From contig JAJJLU010003464.1 in NCBI GenBank assembly GCA_023807065.1, forward strand, positions 1-64,000: 64,000 nt of DNA, written 5' to 3'. The notes beneath the pieces were generated by a model. That model searched no databases and was not told the DNA's origin. It worked only from the letters and a program-made list of their open reading frames with translations. The stretch is from Isotricha intestinalis. Its lineage: Eukaryota > Ciliophora > Litostomatea > Vestibuliferida > Isotrichidae. Below are positions 29,541 through 39,516 of the stretch, piece after piece. The position numbers and the translations under genes were made by a program. Positions within the stretch are counted from its first letter, which is position 1; each line of letters opens with the position of its first letter.

Positions 29541-31070
29541 ATGAAAATACAATTTTCAAATATTTTATCACTAATATCAATAATTTCAATAACAAAAAGT
29601 ATAGAAGAAGGAATATTTTTCCCAAAAAAAAAAAAAATAGTAGTTTTATCAGATTTAACATTTGAAGAAGCAATAAAAGAATATAAATATATAATAATAT
29701 CAGCATATGCAGAATGGTGTTCAACTTGTAAAAATATAGAAAATGAATTAAATAAAGTTGCAAATTACTTTGAAAAAGATAAAGATAGTCCAGAAATAGC
29801 TTTTGCTAAAATTTTAGGGAGTTCAAATTATGGATATATGAAAAGATATAATTTACAAGGTTATCCTTCATTAATTTTATTTAAAGAAGGGAATGTATAT
29901 ACACATATTAATGATTTATTTTCAGATGAAAAACTTATTCCTTTTATTAGAAAAATTATTATTCCCTTTTATCAACCTATTAGAGATGAAGAAACTTTTA
30001 ATTATTTAATTAAAAATAGAGGATTAAGTAAAGTCATTGCATATTTTGGTAATGATAACAATGTTTTGGAAGTCTTAAAGAAAACTTCTTTATCATATGA
30101 TAAATATACTTTTTGTCAAATTTTAAATAAAGATTTATATAAAAAATACAACGCAAGTAATAATGATATAATATTATATAAAAATTTCGATGAATTAAAC
30201 ATTACATTTAAAAAAAATGTAACTTTTGAAAACATAGAAAAATTCATAGATAAATATGGTCATAAATTATTAAAACCATTTAATTATCTTAATATTAGAA
30301 ATACATTTTTAAATAGAAGAAGTTTATTATTGTTTATATCAAAAGCAACAACAAGAAAAGAAGAATTAAAATATGTAAATGAGAGAGAAAAAATATGTAA
30401 AAAAATAAGAGAAAAAGTGCAATGTATGACAGCAATATATGATAAAAAATCATTAGATAAATTAAGAGAAAATGTTCCTGTTCAAGGAAGTCCTTATAAA
30501 AGTGCAAGAAGAAATGAATTAGAATTTGCTCAAACTAGAGAAAAAGCTAAATATTATATTAATTTAATGGATTCTTTTAATTTAAATGATCATGATAATG
30601 AAATTTTTTTAATTGATTTAAATAATGTTGATACTTTTGCTTTTAAAATTGAAAATAATGAAAATAAAATTATTGAATTTGTTAATAATTGGTATTTTAA
30701 TAAATTAGTTAATCAAAGTAAAATTAAAGTCGATAATATTATTCCTAATAAAATTATTTATAGTAATATGGAAAACTTTAATAATGATGTAATCAATAAT
30801 AAATATAATGTTGTTGTTCAGTTTTTTCTTCCTTGGAATGGAAATTGTAAAAAATTTTTTTATGTTTATCAACAATTATCAAATTATTTTAGTAAAATTA
30901 GATTTGTTAAAATTGATGTAAATAAAAATAATAATACTGGTTTTGAAATTAGTGAATTTCCGACTCTTTATTTCTTTGATAAAAAAAATAAAAATCAACC
31001 TTTATTATATAAAGGAGAATATAATTATAATGAACTTCTCAGATTTATTAAAGATATTTTCGAACAATAA
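29541..31070 (+). CDS. Protein disulfide isomerase-like protein with one degenerate thioredoxin site
   Basis: The protein has 509 residues with a signal peptide (about 1-20). The first thioredoxin domain (about 35-145) has an active site WCSTC (59-63) and the cis-proline motif GYPSL. The last one (about 415-509) has WNGNC (432-436), so the first active-site Cys is replaced by Asn, with cis-proline EFPTL retained. Two further thioredoxin-like folds may lie between, giving the usual a-b-b'-a' order. No KDEL-like retention signal ends the protein (KDIFEQ). It should act in the secretory pathway in disulfide formation or isomerisation, with only the first site able to do full CxxC chemistry. CSTC is an unusual active-site tetrad compared with CGHC. 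Confidence 0.88.
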   Translation: MKIQFSNILSLISIISITKSIEEGIFFPKKKKIVVLSDLTFEEAIKEYKYIIISAYAEWCSTCKNIENELNKVANYFEKDKDSPEIAFAKILGSSNYGYMKRYNLQGYPSLILFKEGNVYTHINDLFSDEKLIPFIRKIIIPFYQPIRDEETFNYLIKNRGLSKVIAYFGNDNNVLEVLKKTSLSYDKYTFCQILNKDLYKKYNASNNDIILYKNFDELNITFKKNVTFENIEKFIDKYGHKLLKPFNYLNIRNTFLNRRSLLLFISKATTRKEELKYVNEREKICKKIREKVQCMTAIYDKKSLDKLRENVPVQGSPYKSARRNELEFAQTREKAKYYINLMDSFNLNDHDNEIFLIDLNNVDTFAFKIENNENKIIEFVNNWYFNKLVNQSKIKVDNIIPNKIIYSNMENFNNDVINNKYNVVVQFFLPWNGNCKKFFYVYQQLSNYFSKIRFVKIDVNKNNNTGFEISEFPTLYFFDKKNKNQPLLYKGEYNYNELLRFIKDIFEQ

Positions 31071-32120
31071 TTATTTAACAATATTGTTTGTTGAGATTCT
31101 TCATTTTCAATCTTACAAACAATTTAATTATTAAAATAATATGAAAAAATATAATTATTTTCAATATTTATCATTTGTAAATGTTCAAAAAGGATTAGTC
31201 ATTCAAATAGAAAGATATAAAAAAGTTATTATTATAAAGAACCCAAAATAAATTTTGTTAAGATATATATAAATCATTAATCAAATCATCTTATCTTTTG
31301 TGAATAAATCTATTTTTTCTTCTTTATTACCATTAAAAAATTTTTGAAATAAATTGAATCGATTTAAAATTTTAGTTGTTTACTTAATTATATTTATTTC
31401 ATTTTTTAATTTATGACTTAAAAATGAGTTCACTTTTTTTTCATTCTCTTTTTCTTATATATTATTTATAAGCTTTCAATTTCTTTCCTTTTCCATATTT
31501 CTAATTACTATTATATTCTCTTTTATTATTTTGTAATTTTTTTAAAATAGCAATTAAGACTTTCAGGAAAATGTTTATTTGTTTATTAAATAATTTATGA
31601 AGGGAAATTCTTTTATTATTTGAATATTCTGTCATTTTTTTCAATATTTTCCCTATTTAATAAATAATTTGAATATTGTTTCAAATCACTTTTAATATCT
31701 GAAAAATTATCAATATTTTGGTATTTCTTTATCAACATCATTATATAAAAAACAAGTGTTATTATACGATCCTTGAATTTTTTTTATTTTTCATCTTTTT
31801 TTATAATTGTTTCTTCTTGTTTTTATGAACTAAATGATTGAAAATAGATCTTTTTTGAATAATATTTTAATGTGTTTAAATTATTAAAACAATCTTCTTT
31901 GTTGAATAAATAACCTTAATCAACCTCTAAAGATAAATTTTTTGGTTTTTAAATAAAATATATTTACTTTATATATCTATTAATTTTGAATCTATATTAA
32001 TAATAGCCTTTTAAATTGTCTCTTTAATTTCATTATTTTTTGAATATATTCACAAAATTTTTATTTTTTTTAATATTACTTTAATTTCATAAACATAAAA
32101 TAAATATAATATCATTTGTT
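31071..32120. other. Long intergenic region, no supported gene
   Basis: About 1 kb between two + strand genes. A 36-codon frame at 31141-31251 starts with ATG and ends with TAA, but nothing supports its being a gene. The minus strand at about 31300-31940 gives coding-like runs that are interrupted at roughly the chance rate. No RNA gene was recognised. Confidence 0.4.
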
Positions 32121-33872
32121 ATGACAGAAGAACAAATAGAATCAAATAAAATATTTAAATATTCATTAACACCAAATGGAATAGAAAAAATATTTTCAAT
32201 TATTACATCAAACAATTACAAAGATAATACTAAAATAAAAATTAATATTTCTCTTCAAATACATTCAAGTAATTATTTACCTATTTATGGATTTAAATAT
32301 TATACTTTATGCGATTTTTTTCATAACTATGAATATTTTATTTTTGAAGTAAATGAATTATTATGTTTACCTAATTACATAATAAATATAAAAGAAATTT
32401 CATCTACTTATGATTATTCAAATCAAATTTACATTATTCAAATATATAAATATGAACTTTTATCTAAAGCATTATATCAAATTTATCCTAAAACAAAAAA
32501 TTATGATATATCTAAATTTTCAAGAGGATTTAAATATTATGTAAGACAACCAATTGATATTTTAAATTATAATACAATTAGACAAATCAATAAAATTGGA
32601 AGTTTTATTAAATTATATATTAGGGTCATTTCTAAAAGTACTATTTTAGGTTTTGAAAAAAATGAATGTGATAATCATAAAGGTAATTTTTTTTGTTTTG
32701 ATGTTATTGATTTTAATAATGATACATTAAGAGTGAATGTAGTTAAAAATAATGCTGAATTTTTTTATAAGAAAATTAAGATTAATAGTATTTATGAAAT
32801 AACAGGAAATTTTAGTAAAGAAGAAATAAAAAAAGATTTTAAAGAATTAAATAATATATATTTAAAAGATTATATTAAACCTAAATTTGAAATTACAATT
32901 GGAAATGGAACTAATATTAAAGAATTAGAAGATGATAATTTAATTGATAAAATACAAGAAATTAAATATATTAATTTCTGGAATTTTTTTCAAATTTTAA
33001 ATTATAATTTTTCAAATATTCAATTAATAAATTCAATTGGTTATGTTCTAAAAGTTGGAATTTGTTTTAAAAAACAACATGCTTTAAGAACTGTTTTATT
33101 AATTGATTCTTCAGATAATATTATTGAATTAGATTTATGGAATCAATTTACTTTATTACCTATTTTAGAAGGAGATGTAATTTTAATTAAAAATATTCAA
33201 GTTAAAAAAAGAGGAGATGATAATATTAATTCTTTAACAACTGTTGATGAAACTGAAATTATTTTTAAAAGAGACAATTTTTTAAAAATTCTTTATTCTA
33301 AAATTAATTTAAAAAATTTAAATAAATTAGAATGTTTTATTAATGAATTAATTATATTGAAAAATCCAATATTGAAAAAATCAGAAAAAAATTTTATTAA
33401 AGTTATTAATGGATATATATTAGATTTAATTACTGATATTAATGATTTATTTATTGAAGGTTGTTTAGATAGAAATTGTAATGGGAAATTAAATAAAAAT
33501 GAATCTTTTTGGTTATGTAAAAAATGTAAAAAACAATATATTTTACCAGGTTATTTTTTTAATGATTGGATTATAAAAATTTGTGATTGCTCAGGTCAAA
33601 TTAATTGCATTTTAAAAAAAGAAGTTATTCAAGATATCATTAAAATTCCTATATCCAAATTAAAATTAAAATCAAAAAATAATATATTGGAATTATTAGA
33701 TTTTAATTCAGAATTTTTTTTCTATACAAAAGGAGAAAAAACCTCAAATGGAGATTTAATAATCACAAATTTAGAAAAAATACAAAAAAATAAGATATAT
33801 ACAAATTCAATAATTAACAATATAAAAAAAAAATTAAAAATTCAACAATCATTGAAAAATTTAATAAATTAA
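32121..33872 (+). CDS. RPA1: Replication protein A large subunit-like (RPA1)
   Basis: The protein has 583 residues, close to RPA1's usual length. Residues about 165-260 resemble DNA-binding OB fold A: SFIKLYIRVISKS at the start, FFCFDVIDFNNDTLRV, then IYEITGNF. A second OB fold follows at about 280-385, ending with ILEGDVILIKNIQVKKR. The C-terminal OB fold (from about 430) carries a zinc-ribbon with C..C pairs in CLDRNC and LCKKCKK, as in RPA1 fold C. RPA1 binds single-stranded DNA in replication, repair and recombination. Divergence from animal and plant sequences is high. Paralogues such as meiosis-specific or telomere-type RPA1 cannot be excluded. Confidence 0.82.
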   Translation: MTEEQIESNKIFKYSLTPNGIEKIFSIITSNNYKDNTKIKINISLQIHSSNYLPIYGFKYYTLCDFFHNYEYFIFEVNELLCLPNYIINIKEISSTYDYSNQIYIIQIYKYELLSKALYQIYPKTKNYDISKFSRGFKYYVRQPIDILNYNTIRQINKIGSFIKLYIRVISKSTILGFEKNECDNHKGNFFCFDVIDFNNDTLRVNVVKNNAEFFYKKIKINSIYEITGNFSKEEIKKDFKELNNIYLKDYIKPKFEITIGNGTNIKELEDDNLIDKIQEIKYINFWNFFQILNYNFSNIQLINSIGYVLKVGICFKKQHALRTVLLIDSSDNIIELDLWNQFTLLPILEGDVILIKNIQVKKRGDDNINSLTTVDETEIIFKRDNFLKILYSKINLKNLNKLECFINELIILKNPILKKSEKNFIKVINGYILDLITDINDLFIEGCLDRNCNGKLNKNESFWLCKKCKKQYILPGYFFNDWIIKICDCSGQINCILKKEVIQDIIKIPISKLKLKSKNNILELLDFNSEFFFYTKGEKTSNGDLIITNLEKIQKNKIYTNSIINNIKKKLKIQQSLKNLIN

Positions 33873-34657
33873 TAACAATAATAAATAAAAAATTATTTTA
33901 TATTAAACAATAAAAAACTCAATTTTTAAATATATTATTTTTCATTTTCTAAGTAGAATAATATTTAATCATTTTCTTTTTATCATTATTTTCCTTATCT
34001 GTTCTAGAATGAACTAAAAAGTCTTCATCTTTATGTTCTTAGCCATATAAAGCAGAAATAAGACTAGTAATATCAACATATTTATTACATATTTATTAGT
34101 ATAATTATTATTAATTGATTCTTTATAAATTTTATTTACTTCTTCTCTTCTATTTTCTTATATTTTTGTTTCCATTTGATTTAATCAATAATTTAACTTA
34201 TTCAATATTTTGATAATAATATCATTTAAGAATAAACTTTTCTTTTAATTTACCATGGTATTAATTCAGTATTTCAACATACTCTTTATCATATTTTTAC
34301 TTAAAATTTATTTTTATGATAATAATCGAATTACTTTTCTTATTATTAATATTTATTTTTATTTCTTCAATTAATATATTAATATTAGAAAATTCAATAA
34401 TTAATCATTCTTTTGTTTCTTGTACAATTTCCCTCATTTTATTTATTTAAATTATTGTTTTGCTTTAATATATAAATAATCATCTGATAATCTATTTATA
34501 TATTGTCGTATAATATTTCTATCTTCATCCGTTTTTATGTTCCATATTTATTTTATAAATAAAACTAATCTTCTGATTATAATTTAAAAATTAAAGATAA
34601 TGTTTTATATTTATAAAATAATATTTAGATAAATTATATATTTAAAAAAACTTCTTT
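33873..34657. other. Intergenic region with a probable gene relic
   Basis: The convergent RPA1-like and NEK genes end on either side. The minus strand at about 33950-34575 contains broken coding-like sequence that is listed separately. Nothing else is recognised. Confidence 0.4.
33950..34575 (-). pseudogene. Probable relic of a decayed gene
   Basis: Reading leftward, the first run is WNIKTDEDRNIIRQYINRLS and about ten further residues. Later runs include REIVQETKE and VDITSLISALYG followed after TAA by EHKDEDFLVHSRTDKEN. These stretches use Gly, Asp, His, Ser and Arg codons and are less AT-biased than true spacer. They are cut by TAA, TAG and TGA, mostly where Gln or Trp would fit, and at least two frame changes are needed to join them. 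This fits a gene that has lost function and is drifting to AT. No parental family is recognised. The stop density is close to chance, so some runs may be accidental. Confidence 0.4.
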
Positions 34658-36184
34658 TTAATACAATAAATTTCTTTGAAGAGGAATTAATTTAGGAACA
34701 AATATATTTCTATTTATATTATTATTTAATGGAGATTTATATATATGATGATATTGATTAATATTTTTTAAATAATTATCATTTACTTTATTTTTATCAA
34801 CAATATATTTCCCATATTGAAAATAAGGTTTTTGTAATTTTGGAGCATAAATTTTATATAATTGATATATTGGATCACTTTCGCTTATTGCAACTTTATA
34901 TTTTTTATATCTACCATATGAATTATTTTTTCTTCTATTTAATATATTGTTAGTTGATTTTTCATGAACTATACTTTTAATATCAGGTAATTTAAATTGA
35001 TTATTTAATTCTTTATTTTCTCTTTTTAATTCAATTTTATTAGCTTCACTTTTATTTCTTTTCAATTCATTTTCACTTTCAATTTTTTTTATATATTCTT
35101 CAACTCTATTTTTTTTAAAATCACTTTCTTTATTTTCTCCATTAATTTTCTCATTATTTTTAGCTCTAGAAATAATATCATTATCATGATCAACAGTATT
35201 ATTAGGGCTAATAACACTAGGTAAATTATCTCCATTATTATCATTAGAAAAACTATATTTATTAATATCATTATTATAATTACTTTTAGGTAAATTAGAG
35301 CCTAAAAACAATAAATTTTTAGGAATATTAATAGTTCTTAAAAGTAAATTATCTTCTTCATCATTATCATAATTAAAATTATTAAAATAATCAATTCTTT
35401 TTAAAATAATAGGATTTCTTAATAAATTATCACAAGATGGTCTTTTATTAGAGTCTACTTGAATAAGTAAATCAACAATCTGACTTAAATCACTAGAATA
35501 ATAATTAGGGATTTTATTATAAAAACCTTTAATAACTTTATTATATAAGCCTTGCATATTATGAGCTCTAAAAGGAGGTTTTAAAGTGATCATTTCATAT
35601 AAGACACAACCTAAACTCCAAATATCACTTTTATTATCATATGGTAAGTCTTTCCAAACTTCAGGAGATGCATAATATGGAGTTCCAGTTTGAGTATATA
35701 CTAAACCTTTTTTTACTATTTTCGATACGTTTAAATCTCCTAATTTTGCACTTCCGTTTTTAAATAAAAATATATTTGCACTTTTTATATCTCTGTGTAG
35801 TATTTTTAATTCATGTAACGATTTTAATCCTTTTATTAATTGAATTAATGTTCTCCATATTTCTATTTCTTCAAAATATTTATTTAATTTTTTATATTCT
35901 GTTATTTTTTGATATAAATCTCCGTTATCTGCAAATTCCATTACTATTCCTAAACATGATTCTTTTTCATCAAAAAATGCTTCTTTGTAACTTATTACAT
36001 AATTACTTTTAATACTTGCTAATATACGAACTTCGTTTAACGCATTTGTTTTCTCTTTTTCTTTTAATTTTAATAATTTTACTTTTTTTAATGCATATAT
36101 GTTGTTATCTTTTATACGCTTTACTTTTAATACTGTTGAATAGGAACCTTCTCCTAATTTACTTATTATTTCAAATCCTTCCAT
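34658..36184 (-). CDS. NEK-family (NIMA-related) protein kinase
   Basis: The protein has 508 residues. The kinase domain spans 3-260: glycine loop KLGEGSYSTV (9-18), K33 in YALK, HRDIKSANIFL (130-140), DLN (150-152) in the DFG position and GTPYYASPEVW in the activation segment. It is closely similar to the NEK at 16899-19163 but has a shorter tail (about 250 residues) with a Lys/Glu-rich coiled-coil candidate at 350-400 and an Asn-rich, basic end. All catalytic residues are present, so activity is expected, probably at microtubule or basal-body structures as in other NEKs. It is convergent with the RPA1-like gene. Confidence 0.93.
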   Translation of the reverse strand: MEGFEIISKLGEGSYSTVLKVKRIKDNNIYALKKVKLLKLKEKEKTNALNEVRILASIKSNYVISYKEAFFDEKESCLGIVMEFADNGDLYQKITEYKKLNKYFEEIEIWRTLIQLIKGLKSLHELKILHRDIKSANIFLFKNGSAKLGDLNVSKIVKKGLVYTQTGTPYYASPEVWKDLPYDNKSDIWSLGCVLYEMITLKPPFRAHNMQGLYNKVIKGFYNKIPNYYSSDLSQIVDLLIQVDSNKRPSCDNLLRNPIILKRIDYFNNFNYDNDEEDNLLLRTINIPKNLLFLGSNLPKSNYNNDINKYSFSNDNNGDNLPSVISPNNTVDHDNDIISRAKNNEKINGENKESDFKKNRVEEYIKKIESENELKRNKSEANKIELKRENKELNNQFKLPDIKSIVHEKSTNNILNRRKNNSYGRYKKYKVAISESDPIYQLYKIYAPKLQKPYFQYGKYIVDKNKVNDNYLKNINQYHHIYKSPLNNNINRNIFVPKLIPLQRNLLY

Positions 36185-36410
36185 ATTTTTAATGTGATTT
36201 TTTTTTTGGTTTATTTTTATGTTTTATTTGAAAGGATAAAAAAGAATTTTATATAGTCATATTAAAAATATTTATTTTATTTTTTTGTAAGAATTAATAT
36301 ATTTTTTTATTTTATATGACTATTAATAAGATATAATATACTATATATTATATTAATACAGGAAAATAAAACTCATATACTTATGATAAAAAATAAAAAT
36401 TAATTTTATA

Positions 36411-37640
36411 CTAAAATATAGTACATTTGTCTGTTTTTGTTTTTGAAAACTTATTACATTTTTTATCAACAAGAAAACGAGGATGATAAGTATTACTTTT
36501 TAATTGATTAATATAATTTTCATCATCTAAATTATCAATTTCACATTCAGTTTTTTCTAAATCATCATTAAAATTAATAATATTATTTCTAGTCTTATCA
36601 TTATTAGAATTATTAGTTAAAATAGAACTAAATTCAAAAGAGAAATTATTATTATTATTATTTTGATCATTATTTATTAAGGAAGTACAAAAATCATCTT
36701 GAAAACAAGATTCTAAAAAAGATTTTCCTTGAATTATATCATAAGATATTTCATGTTTATTTCCTATTTTATTTATTTCTTCTCTTTCTTTTTCATTAAA
36801 TATAATATTATTTATATTTGTTTTTATTATTTTTTTAGTTTTACTTTTATGTTCGTTTCTTATTTCTTTTTTATTTAATTTTTTGACATCTTTGATTTCT
36901 TTTTGAGAATTATTTTTAAACATATTTTTCATTTCTTCAATATTATTATTTAATAAATTAAATATCATTCCATATTCTTTTAATCTTAATTCTTCTTTTT
37001 CATCAATTAATTTATTTTTATTATCTAAATTATTATAAAAAACATTATCACTTTCTAATTTTTTATGAGTAAGAGGTTGAAAAGAATTTTTAACAGGTAA
37101 ACTACTTCTTTTTTTTTTATTATTATTTTCAGATTCTAAATTGAAAAATTCTTTTCTCATATTTAAATTATTATTTCCATATTCATCTATTACAATAGTC
37201 TTTTTTAAATTAGAAGTTCTAAATAAATTTCCTAAATAATATAAATTCATTTCTTCATTTTTTGAACTTTGTTCAGTTTCAATAAAAGTTTTTTTAACAT
37301 CTTTTGATTCTGTATAATTTGTTGGAAGAATACAATTTGAAGAACATATATTTTGATTATGATTATGATTATTATTATTTAATTTATTATTATTGTTTTT
37401 ATTATTTTTTATGTTTTTATTTTGTTTAATTATTGATTTACTGTTATTATTTTTTATTTCTTTTTTTGATTTTAATGATGTCTTTTTTTGTGGTTTTAAT
37501 GTCTCAATTTTTTCTTTTTTTTCTTTTTTATTCTCTGATAATTTATGAGATGATAATTTTGAAATTGGATTTATATTTTTATTATTTATTTTTGATGCTT
37601 CTGTGTTTTGAACATTTGGAGTTTTGGATTTACCTAACAT
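36411..37640 (-). CDS. Lys/Asn-rich low-complexity protein, unknown function
   Basis: The protein has 409 residues, is rich in Asn, Lys and Ser, and probably largely disordered. A possible helix lies at about 205-245 (basic and acidic residues around a leucine pattern). It has no signal peptide, membrane helix or recognised domain. It is one of only two genes here ending in TAG rather than TAA; a TAA follows about 10 codons later in the same frame. The unbroken length argues for a real gene, but its function is unknown. Confidence 0.65.
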   Translation of the reverse strand: MLGKSKTPNVQNTEASKINNKNINPISKLSSHKLSENKKEKKEKIETLKPQKKTSLKSKKEIKNNNSKSIIKQNKNIKNNKNNNNKLNNNNHNHNQNICSSNCILPTNYTESKDVKKTFIETEQSSKNEEMNLYYLGNLFRTSNLKKTIVIDEYGNNNLNMRKEFFNLESENNNKKKRSSLPVKNSFQPLTHKKLESDNVFYNNLDNKNKLIDEKEELRLKEYGMIFNLLNNNIEEMKNMFKNNSQKEIKDVKKLNKKEIRNEHKSKTKKIIKTNINNIIFNEKEREEINKIGNKHEISYDIIQGKSFLESCFQDDFCTSLINNDQNNNNNNFSFEFSSILTNNSNNDKTRNNIINFNDDLEKTECEIDNLDDENYINQLKSNTYHPRFLVDKKCNKFSKTKTDKCTIF

Positions 37641-37974
37641 TTTTTTTATTTAATTTAAAATATTATATTTTTATCTTATTTAAAAATAATTGGGATTTTT
37701 CTTTAATTTAAATACCAATCATAATTATAAATAATTTTAATAAATAATAATTAAAAAAGAGAAAAATGATTTATAAATAATAATAAGTTTTTAAATTATT
37801 TTTGAAGATAATAAACTATTTTTAAATGTTTATTTTATTTTTTCTTTAATTAACATAAATAAATCATTAAATCTTACTTTTTTCTTAATTATATAATAAA
37901 TATTAGTAAATTTTTGAAAATTAAAAAAATTAAATAACAAAAAATTTATAAAAAATAGGAAAAATAAAAATTAA
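37641..37974. other. Intergenic region between divergent genes
   Basis: Spacer of A- and T-rich runs between the starts of two divergent genes. Nothing specific is recognised. Confidence 0.4.
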
Positions 37975-39516
37975 ATGGGAAAAACCTGTTCTTCTTGCAA
38001 ACAATGTTTACAAAATGATAAAGACATAGAAACAAATCTGGAGAACCGATTATCTCCAAAAAAAAGAATTTCAGGTTCTGAGAATCCCACTGAAATAAAT
38101 GTCGATATGTCATTTACTCATAGAAAAAGAAATTCAGAGGAATTAAATATCGAGAATTTATTTCCTAAAAGAATAAGAAATTCAGGTCCATTTTATCCAA
38201 TAGAACCAAAGACAGAATCAATTTTTGTATATAATATAAATCAAACAATAAATATAATAGAAAATGGTAAAGAAATTGAAACAATATTAAAAATTAAAGC
38301 AGTAAATTTACCTCAAAATAAATATTTTACTAAATATACAATTATATTTGATTCTCAAGACATAATTAAAAATATGGAATGTAATGTAGAAAATGGATCA
38401 TATGATTTTGATGGAAGAAATTTATCATTTAATTTTAAATTAAAAAATAATGAAACATTAAATGTTGAGTTTAAATATCAATCACTTAAAAATGGAATAT
38501 GTAAATATTATAGAAATGAATTTATTGGAATTCAAAAAATATACTCTGGAGCAGTTGGTAAATATATAGTAAATATACCTAAAGAATATTCTGTTATTAG
38601 TGAAGAAAATGAAATTTTTTATCCAGAAATAAAAAACAAAAAATACATTTGGGAAGGAGTTATTCCTAAAGAAGGAATAAATGAATTTTTTAGAATTTCT
38701 CATTTAACTGCAAAATGGGAAGCCACTATTTCTCAAGAATTTGAAACTAAATATCAAAATGATCATATTAGATTAGTTGAAGTTTTTACTCCTAAATTTT
38801 ATTACGGAGGAAATTTAACAAACGAAGATTATATTGTCAAATGTTCTTTAAAAGAAGGAATTGATAATAATATTATTTTTGATGAAGGAAAGAGATATAG
38901 ATTTGTAATGAAAGATGTAAATTCTGAAATGGCTTTTTTCCAAATTATATCTAAATTTACTGTTAATATACATTTACCTTGGAAATTTGATTATGATGAA
39001 AATTCAATTCCAAAATTAGAAGAAAAAGAAAAAGAATATTTTAAGAAAATAGCAGAAAGAATAATAAAAGAAGACAAATCAAATTACCCAAATTTTTATA
39101 AATTAGGAAAATACGTGAATAAATATTTAAAATATAATAAACAATATACAGGGAGAGAATTAACAGCAAGAGAAATATATAATCAAAAAGAAGGAGTATG
39201 TTCACATTTTACAACATTATATAATGCATTATTAAATTCAATAAATATACCTGCGGTATATGTTAGTGGAATGGCTAATAATGGTGAAAGTGGAAAAACT
39301 CAATTTACTAATTATAAAGATGAAAAACATGCTTGGACTCTTGCTAAAATTAATAAAAAATGGATTCCCTTAGATGCTACTTGGGGAATTTTAAATGGGA
39401 TTTTACCTGTTTCTCATGTTTTTCAATGTTATTTCAATTTTAATATCCAATATACTTTCTCTGGAAGGGAAGAAAAAAAAGAAATAAAAGAATTGATAAA
39501 TTATTTAGGGAATTAA
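37975..39516 (+). CDS. Transglutaminase-like domain protein with an acylation-prone N-terminus
   Basis: The protein has 513 residues. It begins MGKTCSSCKQC: Gly2 and the clustered Cys residues fit N-myristoylation and palmitoylation, so membrane attachment is likely although no membrane helix is present. Residues about 75-330 look all-beta. Residues about 345-490 are a transglutaminase-like core with a complete Cys-His-Asp triad: C409 in KEGVCSHFTTLYNAL, H452 in KHAWTLAKI and D467 in WIPLDATWG. Such domains act as cysteine proteases, amidases or cross-linking enzymes. Many protist members are uncharacterised, so the reaction cannot be named. Its stop overlaps the end of the disrupted gene on the other strand. 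Confidence 0.88.
   Translation: MGKTCSSCKQCLQNDKDIETNLENRLSPKKRISGSENPTEINVDMSFTHRKRNSEELNIENLFPKRIRNSGPFYPIEPKTESIFVYNINQTINIIENGKEIETILKIKAVNLPQNKYFTKYTIIFDSQDIIKNMECNVENGSYDFDGRNLSFNFKLKNNETLNVEFKYQSLKNGICKYYRNEFIGIQKIYSGAVGKYIVNIPKEYSVISEENEIFYPEIKNKKYIWEGVIPKEGINEFFRISHLTAKWEATISQEFETKYQNDHIRLVEVFTPKFYYGGNLTNEDYIVKCSLKEGIDNNIIFDEGKRYRFVMKDVNSEMAFFQIISKFTVNIHLPWKFDYDENSIPKLEEKEKEYFKKIAERIIKEDKSNYPNFYKLGKYVNKYLKYNKQYTGRELTAREIYNQKEGVCSHFTTLYNALLNSINIPAVYVSGMANNGESGKTQFTNYKDEKHAWTLAKINKKWIPLDATWGILNGILPVSHVFQCYFNFNIQYTFSGREEKKEIKELINYLGN

Noticed and set aside
31141..31251. 36-codon ATG-to-TAA frame
   Set aside because: Frames this short are expected by chance, and nothing in composition or context supports a gene.
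31300..31940. A minus-strand frame that reads like protein if TAA/TAG were Gln and TGA were Trp
   Set aside because: The number of stops in that frame is about what chance gives at this base composition, and purine-rich AT sequence reads as Lys/Asn/Ile/Gln in several frames. Intact neighbours use CAA and TGG normally.
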